A stretch of DNA of 64,000 nt from Rickettsiales bacterium (lineage in GTDB: Bacteria > Bacteroidota > Bacteroidia > Cytophagales > Cyclobacteriaceae): contig PBTY01000010.1 in assembly GCA_002729235.1 (NCBI GenBank), forward strand, positions 1-64,000, written 5' to 3'. The position numbers were made by a program, and so were the translations under genes. This document shows positions 31,748 to 41,005 of this stretch, piece by piece; position 1 is the first letter of the stretch, and every line of letters starts with the position of its first letter. The notes beneath the pieces were generated by a model. That model saw only the letters and a list, made by a program, of their open reading frames with translations, was not told the origin of the DNA and made no database searches.

Positions 31748-33793
31748 TTATTGTTTCTTATAAATTCTATCTGGGTTACGATACCCTGTTTTTTCCACAT
31801 ACCAGTCCATGAAGCTAAATCCTCCACTTTGTGCCCATTGGTTAAAGTTGTTATAACCCTCACGGACGTCTGTTTTCTCTTTTGGATAGTCGAAGGATAA
31901 TGGTAAGTTCATTCCCCATGGAAGACCCACTTGTGTTTTGTAGTAAATTCCCGCTCCTAAATCAGTTGCATCGTTTACTGTGCCGAAATAATCTGTATTT
32001 ACCAAATCTGTTGGTGCATAACCAGGCATGTGTAGCTCACGGCCTCTGGTATTATTGATCACCAGGAATGGATTGAAAGGAGCCACTCCAGCACCGCTTA
32101 AGGTAATTCCACTATTGAATTCTACCGATACCGTAATGGTATCAGGATCCTGGTATGCCAATGATTCGTCAGTGTTGATAAATCCTCGTCCTTCAAATCC
32201 TGCATGCGCATCATCTGTTACTGGTATTACTGCTTTGGTTTGTCCTGCTTCAGTTCCGTTGGCATTGAGGGCGAAAAGATCTGAGCTAATGTAGTTGCCA
32301 GATACTTGACTGATGGTGGATGGAGCAATATCCAATTGTACTCCAAAACCATTTTTAAATCCTGCACCTACAGCTTTAATCACATATTCAGCTTCGAGTT
32401 TCACCATTTGGTTGCTTGCGTTGGCTATTTGTCGGTATTGATAGTCTGCTACCAGGTCATTGAAATCATAGTCTCCTTTATTTGGCCACTGATCTTCAAA
32501 GGCGAAAGTGCCATAGGTCGATTCTCCTGGATAACTATACTCATAAGCATATCTTGGGTCATTTGGATATTCGTCATAGGTATCATTTACTCCATCACCA
32601 TCTGCATCAACAGGTTTGTCGATAGGGTTTACATTCTCGATACTGATTGCTTCAATTGGGTTAGAAGTAATGTAGAATACCGCGTCATTGAAGTCGTCAT
32701 CGCTGGATCCTTCTCTATAAAGATCCTCAAAACCGATTAAGAAAAGTTCATTGGTCTCATCCCAAAGTAGAACGGTGTGCTGTCTGTTTTCTGCTGCACC
32801 CTCAGGATTCAAATGTGTGTCTGAATAGTAGCGATTGGCTCCTGTCTTAATTAGTGATGTGTTGGTATCAAATCCGTCGGCAATCAAGACAAAACCGATG
32901 GTTGTTCCTTCTTCAAACGTTCCCAAATGAATTTTGTCACCTGATCGAAGTTCTCCGCCATAGCCACCTTCTGACGCATTTGGATAACCGATGTACAGTG
33001 TGTCAATGTCATCAGCCGTTACCGGAGGAGTGCCAGTTGGATAAGTATAAAAACCTAGTGAATTCTTAAAACCCGCTCCTTCAGAGACAAAAGTCATCCA
33101 TACATCAGCTTGAGCTATAATGTTTAGATTGGTTTGCGTACCATCTGCCAAATAGGACGGGTGATAGGTAGGAACAGGCATGCTTTCTGGTAAGGAAGCA
33201 TTCACAAAACTTAATAGTTCAGCCGAGATGATATCTCTTTCCAAAAGATAATCAGGCGTTCCTAGACTATTGTAAGTGCCTAAGGTTTTAATGGCAGAAG
33301 TTGCTGCTATTCTGTTGGAAGAATTTTCTACATACACTCCATCTTCAGGATTACTTTGTCCAGGGATTAAGGACTCCTCTAGTATGGCATACTTATGCTC
33401 ATATCCATTAATCTTGATGTTGTCCAAATCTTCTACTGGAATGATCAAAAAGTTTGGCATCCCGAGATAGCTGATTTCCAGGATCACAGATTCTAAATGA
33501 TTCGGTAAATTATAATCAGTATTCAGCTGTCCTTCAGAATCAGTTATACCCTTGAATAGTATCTGACCACCTGATAAAGGGGAGTTACTCCAAATTTTTA
33601 ATAGGATTCCACTCAATTTTTCACCTGAAGGAGTATTGATTGCCACATTGATAGATGTTGTGGTGAAATTGGTGGTATTCAATTCTTCACTGATCAACGT
33701 ATCATCCACTATTTGATCAATTTTTTCCGTACTGGTAACACAGCTACTAATGGTAGCTATCATCACTGCTAAAGCTAGTAAATTCTTTTTCAT
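31748..33793 (-). CDS. LruC-domain lipoprotein
   Basis: A 681-residue surface or periplasmic lipoprotein: signal KKNLLALAVMIATISSC with lipid-anchor C18, an Ig/carboxypeptidase-regulatory-like part (about 45-125), a DUF4114-like part with SSDDDFNDAVFYI, a calcium-type DADGDGVNDTYDEYPND loop, and a C-terminal LruC domain (NKGDYDFNDLVADYQ). I chose ATG at 33793; the frame's upstream extension overlaps the sugar transferase gene. LruC-type proteins are surface proteins of unclear role. It lies 5 bp after the sugar transferase gene and is probably co-transcribed. Confidence 0.88.
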   Translation of the reverse strand: MKKNLLALAVMIATISSCVTSTEKIDQIVDDTLISEELNTTNFTTTSINVAINTPSGEKLSGILLKIWSNSPLSGGQILFKGITDSEGQLNTDYNLPNHLESVILEISYLGMPNFLIIPVEDLDNIKINGYEHKYAILEESLIPGQSNPEDGVYVENSSNRIAATSAIKTLGTYNSLGTPDYLLERDIISAELLSFVNASLPESMPVPTYHPSYLADGTQTNLNIIAQADVWMTFVSEGAGFKNSLGFYTYPTGTPPVTADDIDTLYIGYPNASEGGYGGELRSGDKIHLGTFEEGTTIGFVLIADGFDTNTSLIKTGANRYYSDTHLNPEGAAENRQHTVLLWDETNELFLIGFEDLYREGSSDDDFNDAVFYITSNPIEAISIENVNPIDKPVDADGDGVNDTYDEYPNDPRYAYEYSYPGESTYGTFAFEDQWPNKGDYDFNDLVADYQYRQIANASNQMVKLEAEYVIKAVGAGFKNGFGVQLDIAPSTISQVSGNYISSDLFALNANGTEAGQTKAVIPVTDDAHAGFEGRGFINTDESLAYQDPDTITVSVEFNSGITLSGAGVAPFNPFLVINNTRGRELHMPGYAPTDLVNTDYFGTVNDATDLGAGIYYKTQVGLPWGMNLPLSFDYPKEKTDVREGYNNFNQWAQSGGFSFMDWYVEKTGYRNPDRIYKKQ

Positions 33794-33798
33794 CTTGT

Positions 33799-34920
33799 TT
33801 ACACTTTTTCTTGTTGAATTGCTGCTAATGGAGTTTTGAAAAGGATTTTTAAATCCATCCACATAGAGTAGTTCTGAGCATAGGTGATATCAAGAAGTTT
33901 GCGGCTGTCGGTAGATGTGCTAGCCTTTCCACGCTCTGTTACTTGCCAGAGGCCGGTGATACCTGCTGGTGCCATAAAACGCAATGCCCACATATCTGAA
34001 GTAAGTTTTTCGGCTTCATAAAGGGGTAATGGTCTGTTGCCCACTATGGACATGTGCCCTAGTAATACATTGACTAACTGAGGCAATTCGTCAATGCTTG
34101 TTTTTCTTATGAAATGTCCGATTTTGGTGATTCTTGGATCGTTTTGGAACTTTACAAAAGCTTGTTCTTCTTCTTGTTGTTTCAAGTGTTGGAACGCTGT
34201 TTCGTCAATGAATCCTTCATCACTAAAAAGCATTGGTTGCTCCTTATTTACCTTATGGTTTGGTTGTTTGGTTTGATCTGTGTTAGCATAGTGATTGAGG
34301 TGTTGCATGTCTTTCAATAAATGATCAGCATTCACTCGCATGGATCGAAACTTGTAAAAAGGAAATGTCTTGTAGCCCGTTCCTACTCGAGGTGAGCTGT
34401 AGAATACAGGTCCTTTGGAGGTTAATTTGATTAATAGTCCAATGACGAGAAACAAGGGACTTAATAGGGTTAGCAAAAAGCCTGAAACCATTATATCAAA
34501 TAGTCTTTTACCAATAGGCATTCTGTAATTGATCTGGTATGCCTGTTTCTGATCTTTGTTTTTGATCTGGTCAAGGTGATCAATTCTAAAAATTAGATCA
34601 TCCAGATTTAGGCCGTAATAAAAGTAATCTGCCGCACCAGCTTCGAACGCTTCTTGTTTAAGCGCTAAGTTGTGTTGATTGGTAATGACAATTACAGGAA
34701 GGTTTACTTTCTGTGAGTTGATATAGCTGATCAGGTTTTTATACTGATTAGCAGTATCCATCTCGCATAGAATGGAAGTCGCCTGCAATTTGTTGAAATG
34801 CTTGCGTTTGTGAATATCCAAAACCACTTCTTCAAATGAATCAATCATGGTGACTTTGAAGCCATGTTCTTGAAATGGCTTTTTCAGATGTCTTTGGTTG
34901 ATAAGGATGATCTCTTTCAT
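33799..34920 (-). CDS. Initiating sugar transferase with degenerate receiver domain
   Basis: A 373-residue fusion. Residues about 1-120 look like a receiver in fold order, but the acidic pocket is N8-Q9 and the phosphoacceptor position is E53 (LCEMD). From about 132 it is a bacterial sugar transferase (phosphoglycosyl transferase): KRLFDIMVSGFLL with a membrane helix, FYKFRSMR, KTSIDELPQL and RPLPLYEAE. It would load the first sugar onto undecaprenyl phosphate. The pseudo-receiver may lock or regulate it. It lies 19 bp after a true receiver gene. Confidence 0.88.
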   Translation of the reverse strand: MKEIILINQRHLKKPFQEHGFKVTMIDSFEEVVLDIHKRKHFNKLQATSILCEMDTANQYKNLISYINSQKVNLPVIVITNQHNLALKQEAFEAGAADYFYYGLNLDDLIFRIDHLDQIKNKDQKQAYQINYRMPIGKRLFDIMVSGFLLTLLSPLFLVIGLLIKLTSKGPVFYSSPRVGTGYKTFPFYKFRSMRVNADHLLKDMQHLNHYANTDQTKQPNHKVNKEQPMLFSDEGFIDETAFQHLKQQEEEQAFVKFQNDPRITKIGHFIRKTSIDELPQLVNVLLGHMSIVGNRPLPLYEAEKLTSDMWALRFMAPAGITGLWQVTERGKASTSTDSRKLLDITYAQNYSMWMDLKILFKTPLAAIQQEKV

Positions 34921-34939
34921 TCTATTTATGCTTAGTGAA

Positions 34940-35335
34940 TTAGTATGCTCTTCGAGCGAGTTCGTTCGATTTAGATAGGAGGTTACCCACTTTGATTCCT
35001 AGTTCTGTGGGATTGAATGGTTTCGTGATAAAGTCCTCTGCGCCAGCTTCCAGACATTTGATCCTGTTTTCACTGTTTGTTTTACCCGAAAGCATCATCA
35101 CTGGGATATCTTTAAAGAAACCAGTTTTCTTGATGTGCTTTAAAAATTCTAGGCCACTAATTCCTATTAATTCGTAATCGCAAATGATTAGATCAGGAAG
35201 GTTTCTTTTTTGTAACCAGCCCATTGCTTCTTCGGCAGTGGTGCACCACATTACGTCATGGTCTCTTCCAAACAGGTGAGTTAAAAAACCACCCATCATT
35301 GGGTTATCATCGATTAATAAAAGTTGCTGTTTCAT
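34940..35335 (-). CDS. Stand-alone receiver (CheY-like) protein
   Basis: A 131-residue receiver with D9/D10, phosphoacceptor D53 in LIICDYEL, S82 (LSGKTN) and K104 (TKPFNP) in the normal places. There is no output domain, so it must act through partners. Being directly upstream of a sugar transferase that has its own degenerate receiver, it probably regulates exopolysaccharide initiation. The kinase is not in this operon. Confidence 0.9.
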   Translation of the reverse strand: MKQQLLLIDDNPMMGGFLTHLFGRDHDVMWCTTAEEAMGWLQKRNLPDLIICDYELIGISGLEFLKHIKKTGFFKDIPVMMLSGKTNSENRIKCLEAGAEDFITKPFNPTELGIKVGNLLSKSNELARRAY

Positions 35336-35416
35336 CGCCTTGTTGCTTTTGTATGATCCAAAAGTATAATGACGACTTAGGCTTCTAGCTCTTAATTAGA
35401 TGATTGGGAAATCACC

Positions 35417-35449
35417 ATAGATTTTTGGTACGTAGGTTAAGATTTTTGG
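35417..35449 (-). promoter_or_regulatory. Direct-repeat pair before the receiver/sugar transferase operon
   Basis: On the minus strand CCAAAAATCTTA and CCAAAAATCTAT share the first ten bases with a period of 21 bp. The near copy ends about 80 bp before the receiver's ATG. It is the clearest of the CCANNNATC pairs. Confidence 0.5.
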
Positions 35450-35453
35450 AAAA

Positions 35454-35867
35454 TCAATCAAAAGGAAGGAGTTCTGGCTCCAAATAGGCTTCCTTGGCGA
35501 CTTCTGAAGTAAAGATATTTGTAGAATAATGTGCTTCCATCAATTGTTTGAACTGAGTTAATAGTCGCTCGTTTTCTTTAATGAAGCTCGTAAATGTAGT
35601 AGTTGTTGATTTCAGCATGAAATGATAAACCGCACGGCATGCAGCTACTGTTATGGTCACATTGAACTTATCAGCCGCCCCTACATGTCTGGTATAGGTT
35701 CTTAACTGTGATAAGATATTGGTGATTGCCTGATCAATTCCATAACGATTAATGTGGATCCATGCCAGACGAATGTGCGCTTCATGACTAAACAATTCTG
35801 GAGCAAGTTCACAGTTGGCAAACTGTATCTCAAATTGTTGGTCTGTAAGAGAGTGATGTGAGATCAT
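35454..35867 (-). CDS. Conserved hypothetical protein
   Basis: A 137-residue soluble helical protein I cannot name. The motif LFSHEAHIRLAWIHINRYG near residues 25-42 and a helical C-terminus are of a type common as 'hypothetical' in proteobacteria and Bacteroidota. There is no signal peptide. It is upstream of the receiver operon with 118 bp in between, and divergent from the triple-repeat gene. Confidence 0.72.
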   Translation of the reverse strand: MISHHSLTDQQFEIQFANCELAPELFSHEAHIRLAWIHINRYGIDQAITNILSQLRTYTRHVGAADKFNVTITVAACRAVYHFMLKSTTTTFTSFIKENERLLTQFKQLMEAHYSTNIFTSEVAKEAYLEPELLPFD

Positions 35868-35916
35868 AGCGCTGAGTGATTAGTGGAAGATAGATCAAAG
35901 GTAGCATTTTTCACTG

Positions 35917-35951
35917 TCCGTTTCGGTAAGACTCCGTCCTGTTTCGGTCAG
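35917..35951 (+). promoter_or_regulatory. Direct-repeat pair before triple-repeat gene A
   Basis: TCCGTTTCGGTAAG (35917) and CCTGTTTCGGTCAG (35938) agree at 11 of 14 positions with a period of 21 bp. The second TTTCGGT ends 101 bp before ATG 36049. A near-identical arrangement stands before paralogue B at 39595. Confidence 0.5.
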
Positions 35952-36045
35952 GTAAATTACCGGGTGAGGGATGCTTCTCTTATATTTATGCATCCATTTA
36001 CCCAGATTTGGGTTTATGAAGTCAGGAAACCATATACATACATGG

Positions 36046-37290
36046 ATGATGAAGAATAAGAGGATTATATTATTGTTGGTGGGCAACTTAATTGCATTCT
36101 TGATTGTACTTCAGGAATTGAAAGCCCAGGATGTGCAGGGATACATATATGGTAAAGTGACAACTGTAGATCGTAAGGTATATCAGGGAAGGTTACGTTG
36201 GGGAAATGAAGAAGCCTTCTGGCACAACTACTTCAATGCAGCCAAGACCGGTGAAAGCAAACACGATCAATATCGTGTAAAATCTAGTAAAAAGGATTTT
36301 GACTGGGAGAACTTCAATTGGGATTTTAGTAGTATCTGGTCAGACAATATCTCCTCTAACCATCAGTTTACCTGTCAGTTTGGAGATATCAAGACCATTG
36401 AGAATGTAAGGCGAAGTTATGTTGATCTAACGCTCAAAAATGGTATGACTTATCATTTGAGTGGGCAGGGATACAATGATGTTGGTGCTGAGATTCAGGT
36501 TTATGATGAGGAATTAGGAAGAATTGATATCGATTGGGATCGTATTGATAAAGTGGACTTTTTACCAACACCAAGGACTTTAAACATCAAAGAGTCAGCT
36601 CCAATCTATGGAAAGGTAGAAACCCTAAGAAAAGGAACATTTGTAGGATATATCCAGTGGGATCATGATGAACGTGTGGGAGATGATAAATTGGATGGAG
36701 ATATTGAAGATGGGACTGATGTTTCATTTCCATTCAATCAGATCAAAAGTATAGCCAGATATAGAAATGGATCAGATGTAGAATTGAAGAATGGACGTAA
36801 GCTGTACCTGGTCGGTTCTAATGATGTTAATTCTGAAAATAGAGGGATTATAGTTGATGTTCCGGGCATGGGTAGAGTAGACATTCCATGGAAATACTTT
36901 GAGCAAGTGACATTTGAAACACCGAAAACTAGTGGTCAATCATATGCTAGTTATGCAGCGCCAAAAGGGTTAAATGGCAAGGTGATTACCCTAAGAAATG
37001 AGGAGATCAGTGGTAAGATCATTTACGACCTTGATGAAGAATGGGAAATAGAAACATTGGATGCCAAAGATGATGATGTGGAATATGAAGTAACTCTTCG
37101 TCATGTAAAAAGAATCATTCCAAGAAATTATGCGTATAGTCAAGTAGAGTTGAGAAGTGGTGAAATGTTGCTGTTAGGAGATGCTCGAGATGTGGATAGT
37201 CATAACGATGGTTTGCTTATCTTCAGGTCTCGGGATGACAGAGGGCAATATGTGAAATGGGAAGAAATTGCCGAAATCATATTTGATTAA
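36046..37290 (+). CDS. Secreted triple-repeat protein A, unknown function
   Basis: I do not recognise the family. With ATG at 36046 (36049 also possible) the protein has 414 residues: signal peptide ending ELKAQ, then three tandem repeats of about 110-130 residues. Each starts with G-K-V-x-T and a strand/turn (YGKVTTVDRKVYQG, YGKVETLRKGTFVG, NGKVITLRNEEISG). It continues to an IKxI strand and VxLxNG, and ends VDIPW or similar then VTF. The pattern suggests small beta-barrels. It is about 70% alike in places to protein B (39726). It is directly followed by a LytS/LytTR pair. Confidence 0.8.
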   Translation: MMKNKRIILLLVGNLIAFLIVLQELKAQDVQGYIYGKVTTVDRKVYQGRLRWGNEEAFWHNYFNAAKTGESKHDQYRVKSSKKDFDWENFNWDFSSIWSDNISSNHQFTCQFGDIKTIENVRRSYVDLTLKNGMTYHLSGQGYNDVGAEIQVYDEELGRIDIDWDRIDKVDFLPTPRTLNIKESAPIYGKVETLRKGTFVGYIQWDHDERVGDDKLDGDIEDGTDVSFPFNQIKSIARYRNGSDVELKNGRKLYLVGSNDVNSENRGIIVDVPGMGRVDIPWKYFEQVTFETPKTSGQSYASYAAPKGLNGKVITLRNEEISGKIIYDLDEEWEIETLDAKDDDVEYEVTLRHVKRIIPRNYAYSQVELRSGEMLLLGDARDVDSHNDGLLIFRSRDDRGQYVKWEEIAEIIFD

Positions 37291-37298
37291 ACACAAGA

Positions 37299-38318
37299 GT
37301 GAATTCATTCATAAAGTCAAAGAAGTTTATTGCAGCAATCGTTGTTATCGGGACGATTGCTTCTTTGTTATGGTATTATCAACCTGAGATTGCTGTTTAC
37401 TATACCATTGCCTCCATAGCGTTGGTAGGAGTACTGCTTTATCTCGGTAACTGGTTTATTACCCGGACATTGGATAAATGGTTTCCCTGGACCACATTCG
37501 GCAAACGCAGGTTTTTCATTCACTTATTCCTTGGCATTATTTACTCAATTGGCGTGATCAATGCAGCTTATTATCTCGTCAAAATTATTGCCACAGATTT
37601 TGTCCCAACCACGGAGCAGTTGGTAGTGGCCAATGTGTATGGGGCCATTGTGATCATTCCGATATTCTCTATCTACTTCAGTTTGCACTTTTTGAATCAC
37701 TGGCAAGCTTCCGAACTAGAGATGGAGCGCTTCCAAAAAGAGAGTATGAGTTCACAACTGGAGACTTTAAAGAATCACCTGGATCCACATTTCTTATTCA
37801 ATAATCTGAATATTCTTTCTGCGCTTATTGATAGAGATAAGGATCAATCACAGGAGTTTCTGGGAAGGTTTGCTCAGGTTTACCGAACCATGCTGCTGAC
37901 TAAGGCAGAAGATTTGATCACCCTGGAGGAGGAGATGAATTTCATTGAGACCTACATCTATTTGATCAGAACACGGTTTCAGGATTTTATTCAGTTTAGA
38001 ATTGAATTAGATGAGGACGACTCATTGATGTATATGATGCCACCATTGACTTTGCAGATGCTGATTGAGAATGCCGTAAAGCATAACAATATCACTGCAG
38101 AAAAGCCATTGGTGATCCGAATCTATCGAAAGAATGCCAGGTTGTTTGTGGAAAACAATGTCAATGAAAAACCGGAGGATTTAAAGACAAAATCTGGAAC
38201 GGGACTAAAGAATATTCAGGCTCGGTATAAATACTATACCGATGAAGAAGTACTGATCAATCGAGTGGGAGAGGTGTTTAGAGCCAGTTTGCCACTGATT
38301 GAGATAGAAGAGATATAA
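37299..38318 (+). CDS. LytS/YehU-type sensor histidine kinase
   Basis: A 339-residue membrane kinase with four hydrophobic segments in the first 140 residues, then the His_kinase domain with H164 in LDPHFLFNNLN and an HATPase domain ending GTGLKNIQARY. The start is GTG at 37299, 8 bp after protein A's stop. It is paired with the LytTR regulator 21 bp downstream. The kinase has no extracellular sensor domain, so signal recognition is probably through its membrane segments. Confidence 0.9.
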   Translation: MNSFIKSKKFIAAIVVIGTIASLLWYYQPEIAVYYTIASIALVGVLLYLGNWFITRTLDKWFPWTTFGKRRFFIHLFLGIIYSIGVINAAYYLVKIIATDFVPTTEQLVVANVYGAIVIIPIFSIYFSLHFLNHWQASELEMERFQKESMSSQLETLKNHLDPHFLFNNLNILSALIDRDKDQSQEFLGRFAQVYRTMLLTKAEDLITLEEEMNFIETYIYLIRTRFQDFIQFRIELDEDDSLMYMMPPLTLQMLIENAVKHNNITAEKPLVIRIYRKNARLFVENNVNEKPEDLKTKSGTGLKNIQARYKYYTDEEVLINRVGEVFRASLPLIEIEEI

Positions 38319-38339
38319 GAGGATAAAAAGAGGATTGTT

Positions 38340-39098
38340 ATGAACTTACTAATCTTGGAAGATGAGCAGCTTGCATCTGACAGGCTAGTATCTATGCTCA
38401 AAGAAATAGAGCAAGATGTAGTTATTGTTGGTGTGCTCAAGTCAATTGATGAAGGTAAAAAATGGTTTCAGTCAAATGAAAGTCCTGATCTGATCATCAG
38501 TGACATTCGATTGCTAGATGGCTTAAGTTTTGACTTGTTTCGATCATTGGAGCTTGATGTCCCCGTCATTTTCACTACGGCATATGATCAGTATGCTATC
38601 AAAGCTTTTGAAGTAAATAGCATCGATTATTTGTTAAAACCAATCCTCAAGGACAAGCTCATTGCCTCAATCGATAAGTTCAAAGAGCGTAAAGCGAATA
38701 ATAAGTTTCCTGCAGATTTTGAGAGTTTGTATGACCTCATTCAAAATCAGAAAAAGTCCTTCAAATCTCGTTTTCTGATCAAATCGGGAGTTAAGATTGT
38801 AGCTGTTTCCATTGAAAAGGTGGCATATTTCTACAGTCAAAATAAGTTGACTTATCTGGTGACCAAAGAAGGAAAGAAGTTTCCATTGGATCAGACATTA
38901 GAGGTGCTGGAAGAGCAACTAGATCCTGATGTGTTCATGAGAGCCAATCGCCAGTTCATTGTCAGTTTCGGATCCATTTCTGAAATTCATCCTTATTTTA
39001 AAGGAAGATTGAAGTTGGAGTTGGAGCCAGCATCTGAATTGGAGATCGTAATTAGCGCCGAGAAAACACCGGATTTCAAAGGCTGGTTAGATCAGTAA
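38340..39098 (+). CDS. LytTR-family response regulator
   Basis: A 252-residue regulator: receiver with D8, D55 (ISDIRL) and K (LLKPIL), and C-terminal LytTR domain (about 150-250, with VAYFYSQNKLTYLV and RANRQFIVSF). It is the partner of the preceding kinase. Direct-repeat pairs before the two flanking triple-repeat genes are its likely targets, inferred from spacing and context. It overlaps the convergent DinB gene by 12 bp. Confidence 0.92.
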   Translation: MNLLILEDEQLASDRLVSMLKEIEQDVVIVGVLKSIDEGKKWFQSNESPDLIISDIRLLDGLSFDLFRSLELDVPVIFTTAYDQYAIKAFEVNSIDYLLKPILKDKLIASIDKFKERKANNKFPADFESLYDLIQNQKKSFKSRFLIKSGVKIVAVSIEKVAYFYSQNKLTYLVTKEGKKFPLDQTLEVLEEQLDPDVFMRANRQFIVSFGSISEIHPYFKGRLKLELEPASELEIVISAEKTPDFKGWLDQ

Positions 39099-39551
39099 TT
39101 TCTCCAACATCTTGATTTGTCCATAGTGCATGGCTTCATGAAGTACGATGTACTGAACGGCATCTTCCACAGATGCTAAGGTGGTTCCAAAACTGGTTGT
39201 CAAAGATTTGTATTCTCCAAAATAGCCCGATTCATAATCTTGTTTAGCCTGATTGACTGAAGCGATCAGGTTCTCTTTCACGTAGACTAGGTCATTTTGA
39301 TTAACTCCTTCTTCAGGAATTGTACCCTTAGCATACTTCTTAATAAAGCCAGCGTCCAGTCGCTCTTTGGATCCTGAGAATGTGTAGAGTAGCATTTGAT
39401 GAGTGGCCATCAAATGTCCAGCATTCCATAGGATATGATTATTGAAAGACTCAGGTATTCTGAAGAGAATATCTTCCTGCTCAAGAGACTTCAAGACATT
39501 GTTTCTGATATCGAGAGTAAGATCAAATTGCTTGATGAGTGAATTTTTCAT
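39087..39551 (-). CDS. DinB-family protein
   Basis: A 154-residue four-helix DinB-like protein with the metal-type histidines in LWNAGHLMATHQ and LHEAMHYGQI. Family members include thiol-dependent transferases, and many are of unknown activity. It is in the opposite direction to the surrounding signalling genes and overlaps the LytTR gene tail to tail by 12 bp. Confidence 0.87.
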   Translation of the reverse strand: MKNSLIKQFDLTLDIRNNVLKSLEQEDILFRIPESFNNHILWNAGHLMATHQMLLYTFSGSKERLDAGFIKKYAKGTIPEEGVNQNDLVYVKENLIASVNQAKQDYESGYFGEYKSLTTSFGTTLASVEDAVQYIVLHEAMHYGQIKMLEKLLI

Positions 39552-39594
39552 AGCCCTTAAATCACTTATTTCCAGTTATTGGTTTGAATCACGG

Positions 39595-39628
39595 TCCGAT
39601 TCGGTCTGGTATATCCCGATTCGGTTAG
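39595..39628 (+). promoter_or_regulatory. Direct-repeat pair before triple-repeat gene B
   Basis: TCCGATTCGGTCTG (39595) and CCCGATTCGGTTAG (39615) agree at 11 of 14 positions, period 20 bp. The second TTCGGT ends 101 bp before ATG 39726, as for paralogue A. It is followed by a short CCCGAC/GTCGGG hairpin at 39634-39647 and a T-run. Confidence 0.5.
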
Positions 39629-39725
39629 GAGACCTCCCGACTCGTCGGGATATCATTTTTTTCCTTTTAACAAAAGTGCACTTTAGTATCATCAAAAACC
39701 TAAGGACAAACCAAAATAAAAGGAA

Positions 39726-40964
39726 ATGCAAAGATTACTTACCTACTCAACTATCCTGGTGGCCGCTCTATTTGGCCACCAGGCTTACAGCCAGGATGAA
39801 GGATTCATGTATGGCAAAGTCACTACCATCGATGGTAAGTCGTATGAAGGAGCGCTAAGGTGGAACAAAGAAGAAGCTTACTGGACAGATATGTTCAATG
39901 CGTCTAAAGACGAAAATGAAAACCTGGATTATCTCTCTCGAGATGAAATCGACGAATTAGAAGAAAGACGCAGAGGAGTCTTTGAGCGTCACAATGGATG
40001 GGTGAATGTGAGCTGGACCTGGGACTATGATGATGATTTTGTGCATCAGTTTGCTTGCCAGTTTGGAGAAATCAAATCAATTAGACCCACAAGGCGTCAA
40101 GGAGCGGAAGTCACCATGCAAAACGGCGTTGTTTACGATTTAGATGGTCAGGGTTATAACGATATCAATACAGATATTAAGGTAGTTGATGCTGAGTTAG
40201 GTATTATTGAAATTGATTGGGATAGAATTGAGTTAATAGAATTTAAAGCCACTCCATCTAAACTCAAAGAGAAATTTGGTAGCCCACTTTATGGGATTGT
40301 AGAAACTTCTGAAGGAGAGTTTAAGGGATATATCCAGTGGGATCATGATGAACGTGTGTCTGAGGATAAACTCGATGGGGACACGGAAGATGGAGATGTT
40401 TCTATATCATTCTCCAATATCAAATCCATTGAAAGATATGGCAGTAGCAGAAGCATTGTTATCCTTAAATCTGGACGCGAGCTGGAGCTAAGAGGAAGTA
40501 ATGATGTGAATGATGAGAATCGTGGCATTATTGTTGCAATTGAAGGTTTGGGACGAATAGACGTTCCGTGGGATGAGTTTGATAAGGTGACCTTTATGGA
40601 TGCTCCGGGATCAGGGCCAGCTTATAAGACTTTTGCTGATCAAACCAGAATTGTGGGAATGGTGGAGTTGAGAAATGGAGATCAGTTTACCGGCGAGTTG
40701 ATTTATGATTTGGATGAAGCGTATCAGTATGAAGTGCTTCAAGGAATGCTGGATGATGTAGAAATGATCATTCCATTCAAATATATAAGAGAAATAGCTC
40801 CAAAAAATTATGACAATTGTAGTGTAACCCTCACGAATGGAGAGAAGTATCTTCTAGGAGATTCACAGGATGTGTCAGATAAGAATCAAGGAGTATTAGT
40901 TAAAAAAGGTGGAGAAATTAGATACTTCTCTTTTGAAGACATTGAAAAAATAACCTTCAATTAG
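39726..40964 (+). CDS. Secreted triple-repeat protein B, unknown function
   Basis: A 412-residue paralogue of protein A with the same layout: signal peptide ending QAYSQ, three tandem repeats starting YGKVTTIDGKSYEG, YGIVETSEGEFKG and VGMVELRNGDQFTG, each ending in VDVPW- or IEIDW-like strands. One 33-nt stretch (40326-40358) is identical to 36646-36678 in gene A, which marks recent duplication or strong constraint. It has a good terminator. The family function is unknown; both copies lie around a two-component pair, which suggests a joint signalling or envelope role. Confidence 0.8.
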   Translation: MQRLLTYSTILVAALFGHQAYSQDEGFMYGKVTTIDGKSYEGALRWNKEEAYWTDMFNASKDENENLDYLSRDEIDELEERRRGVFERHNGWVNVSWTWDYDDDFVHQFACQFGEIKSIRPTRRQGAEVTMQNGVVYDLDGQGYNDINTDIKVVDAELGIIEIDWDRIELIEFKATPSKLKEKFGSPLYGIVETSEGEFKGYIQWDHDERVSEDKLDGDTEDGDVSISFSNIKSIERYGSSRSIVILKSGRELELRGSNDVNDENRGIIVAIEGLGRIDVPWDEFDKVTFMDAPGSGPAYKTFADQTRIVGMVELRNGDQFTGELIYDLDEAYQYEVLQGMLDDVEMIIPFKYIREIAPKNYDNCSVTLTNGEKYLLGDSQDVSDKNQGVLVKKGGEIRYFSFEDIEKITFN

Positions 40965-41005
40965 AAGGTAAAAAAGACCATTTTAAATTTTACATTATGT
41001 ATAGT

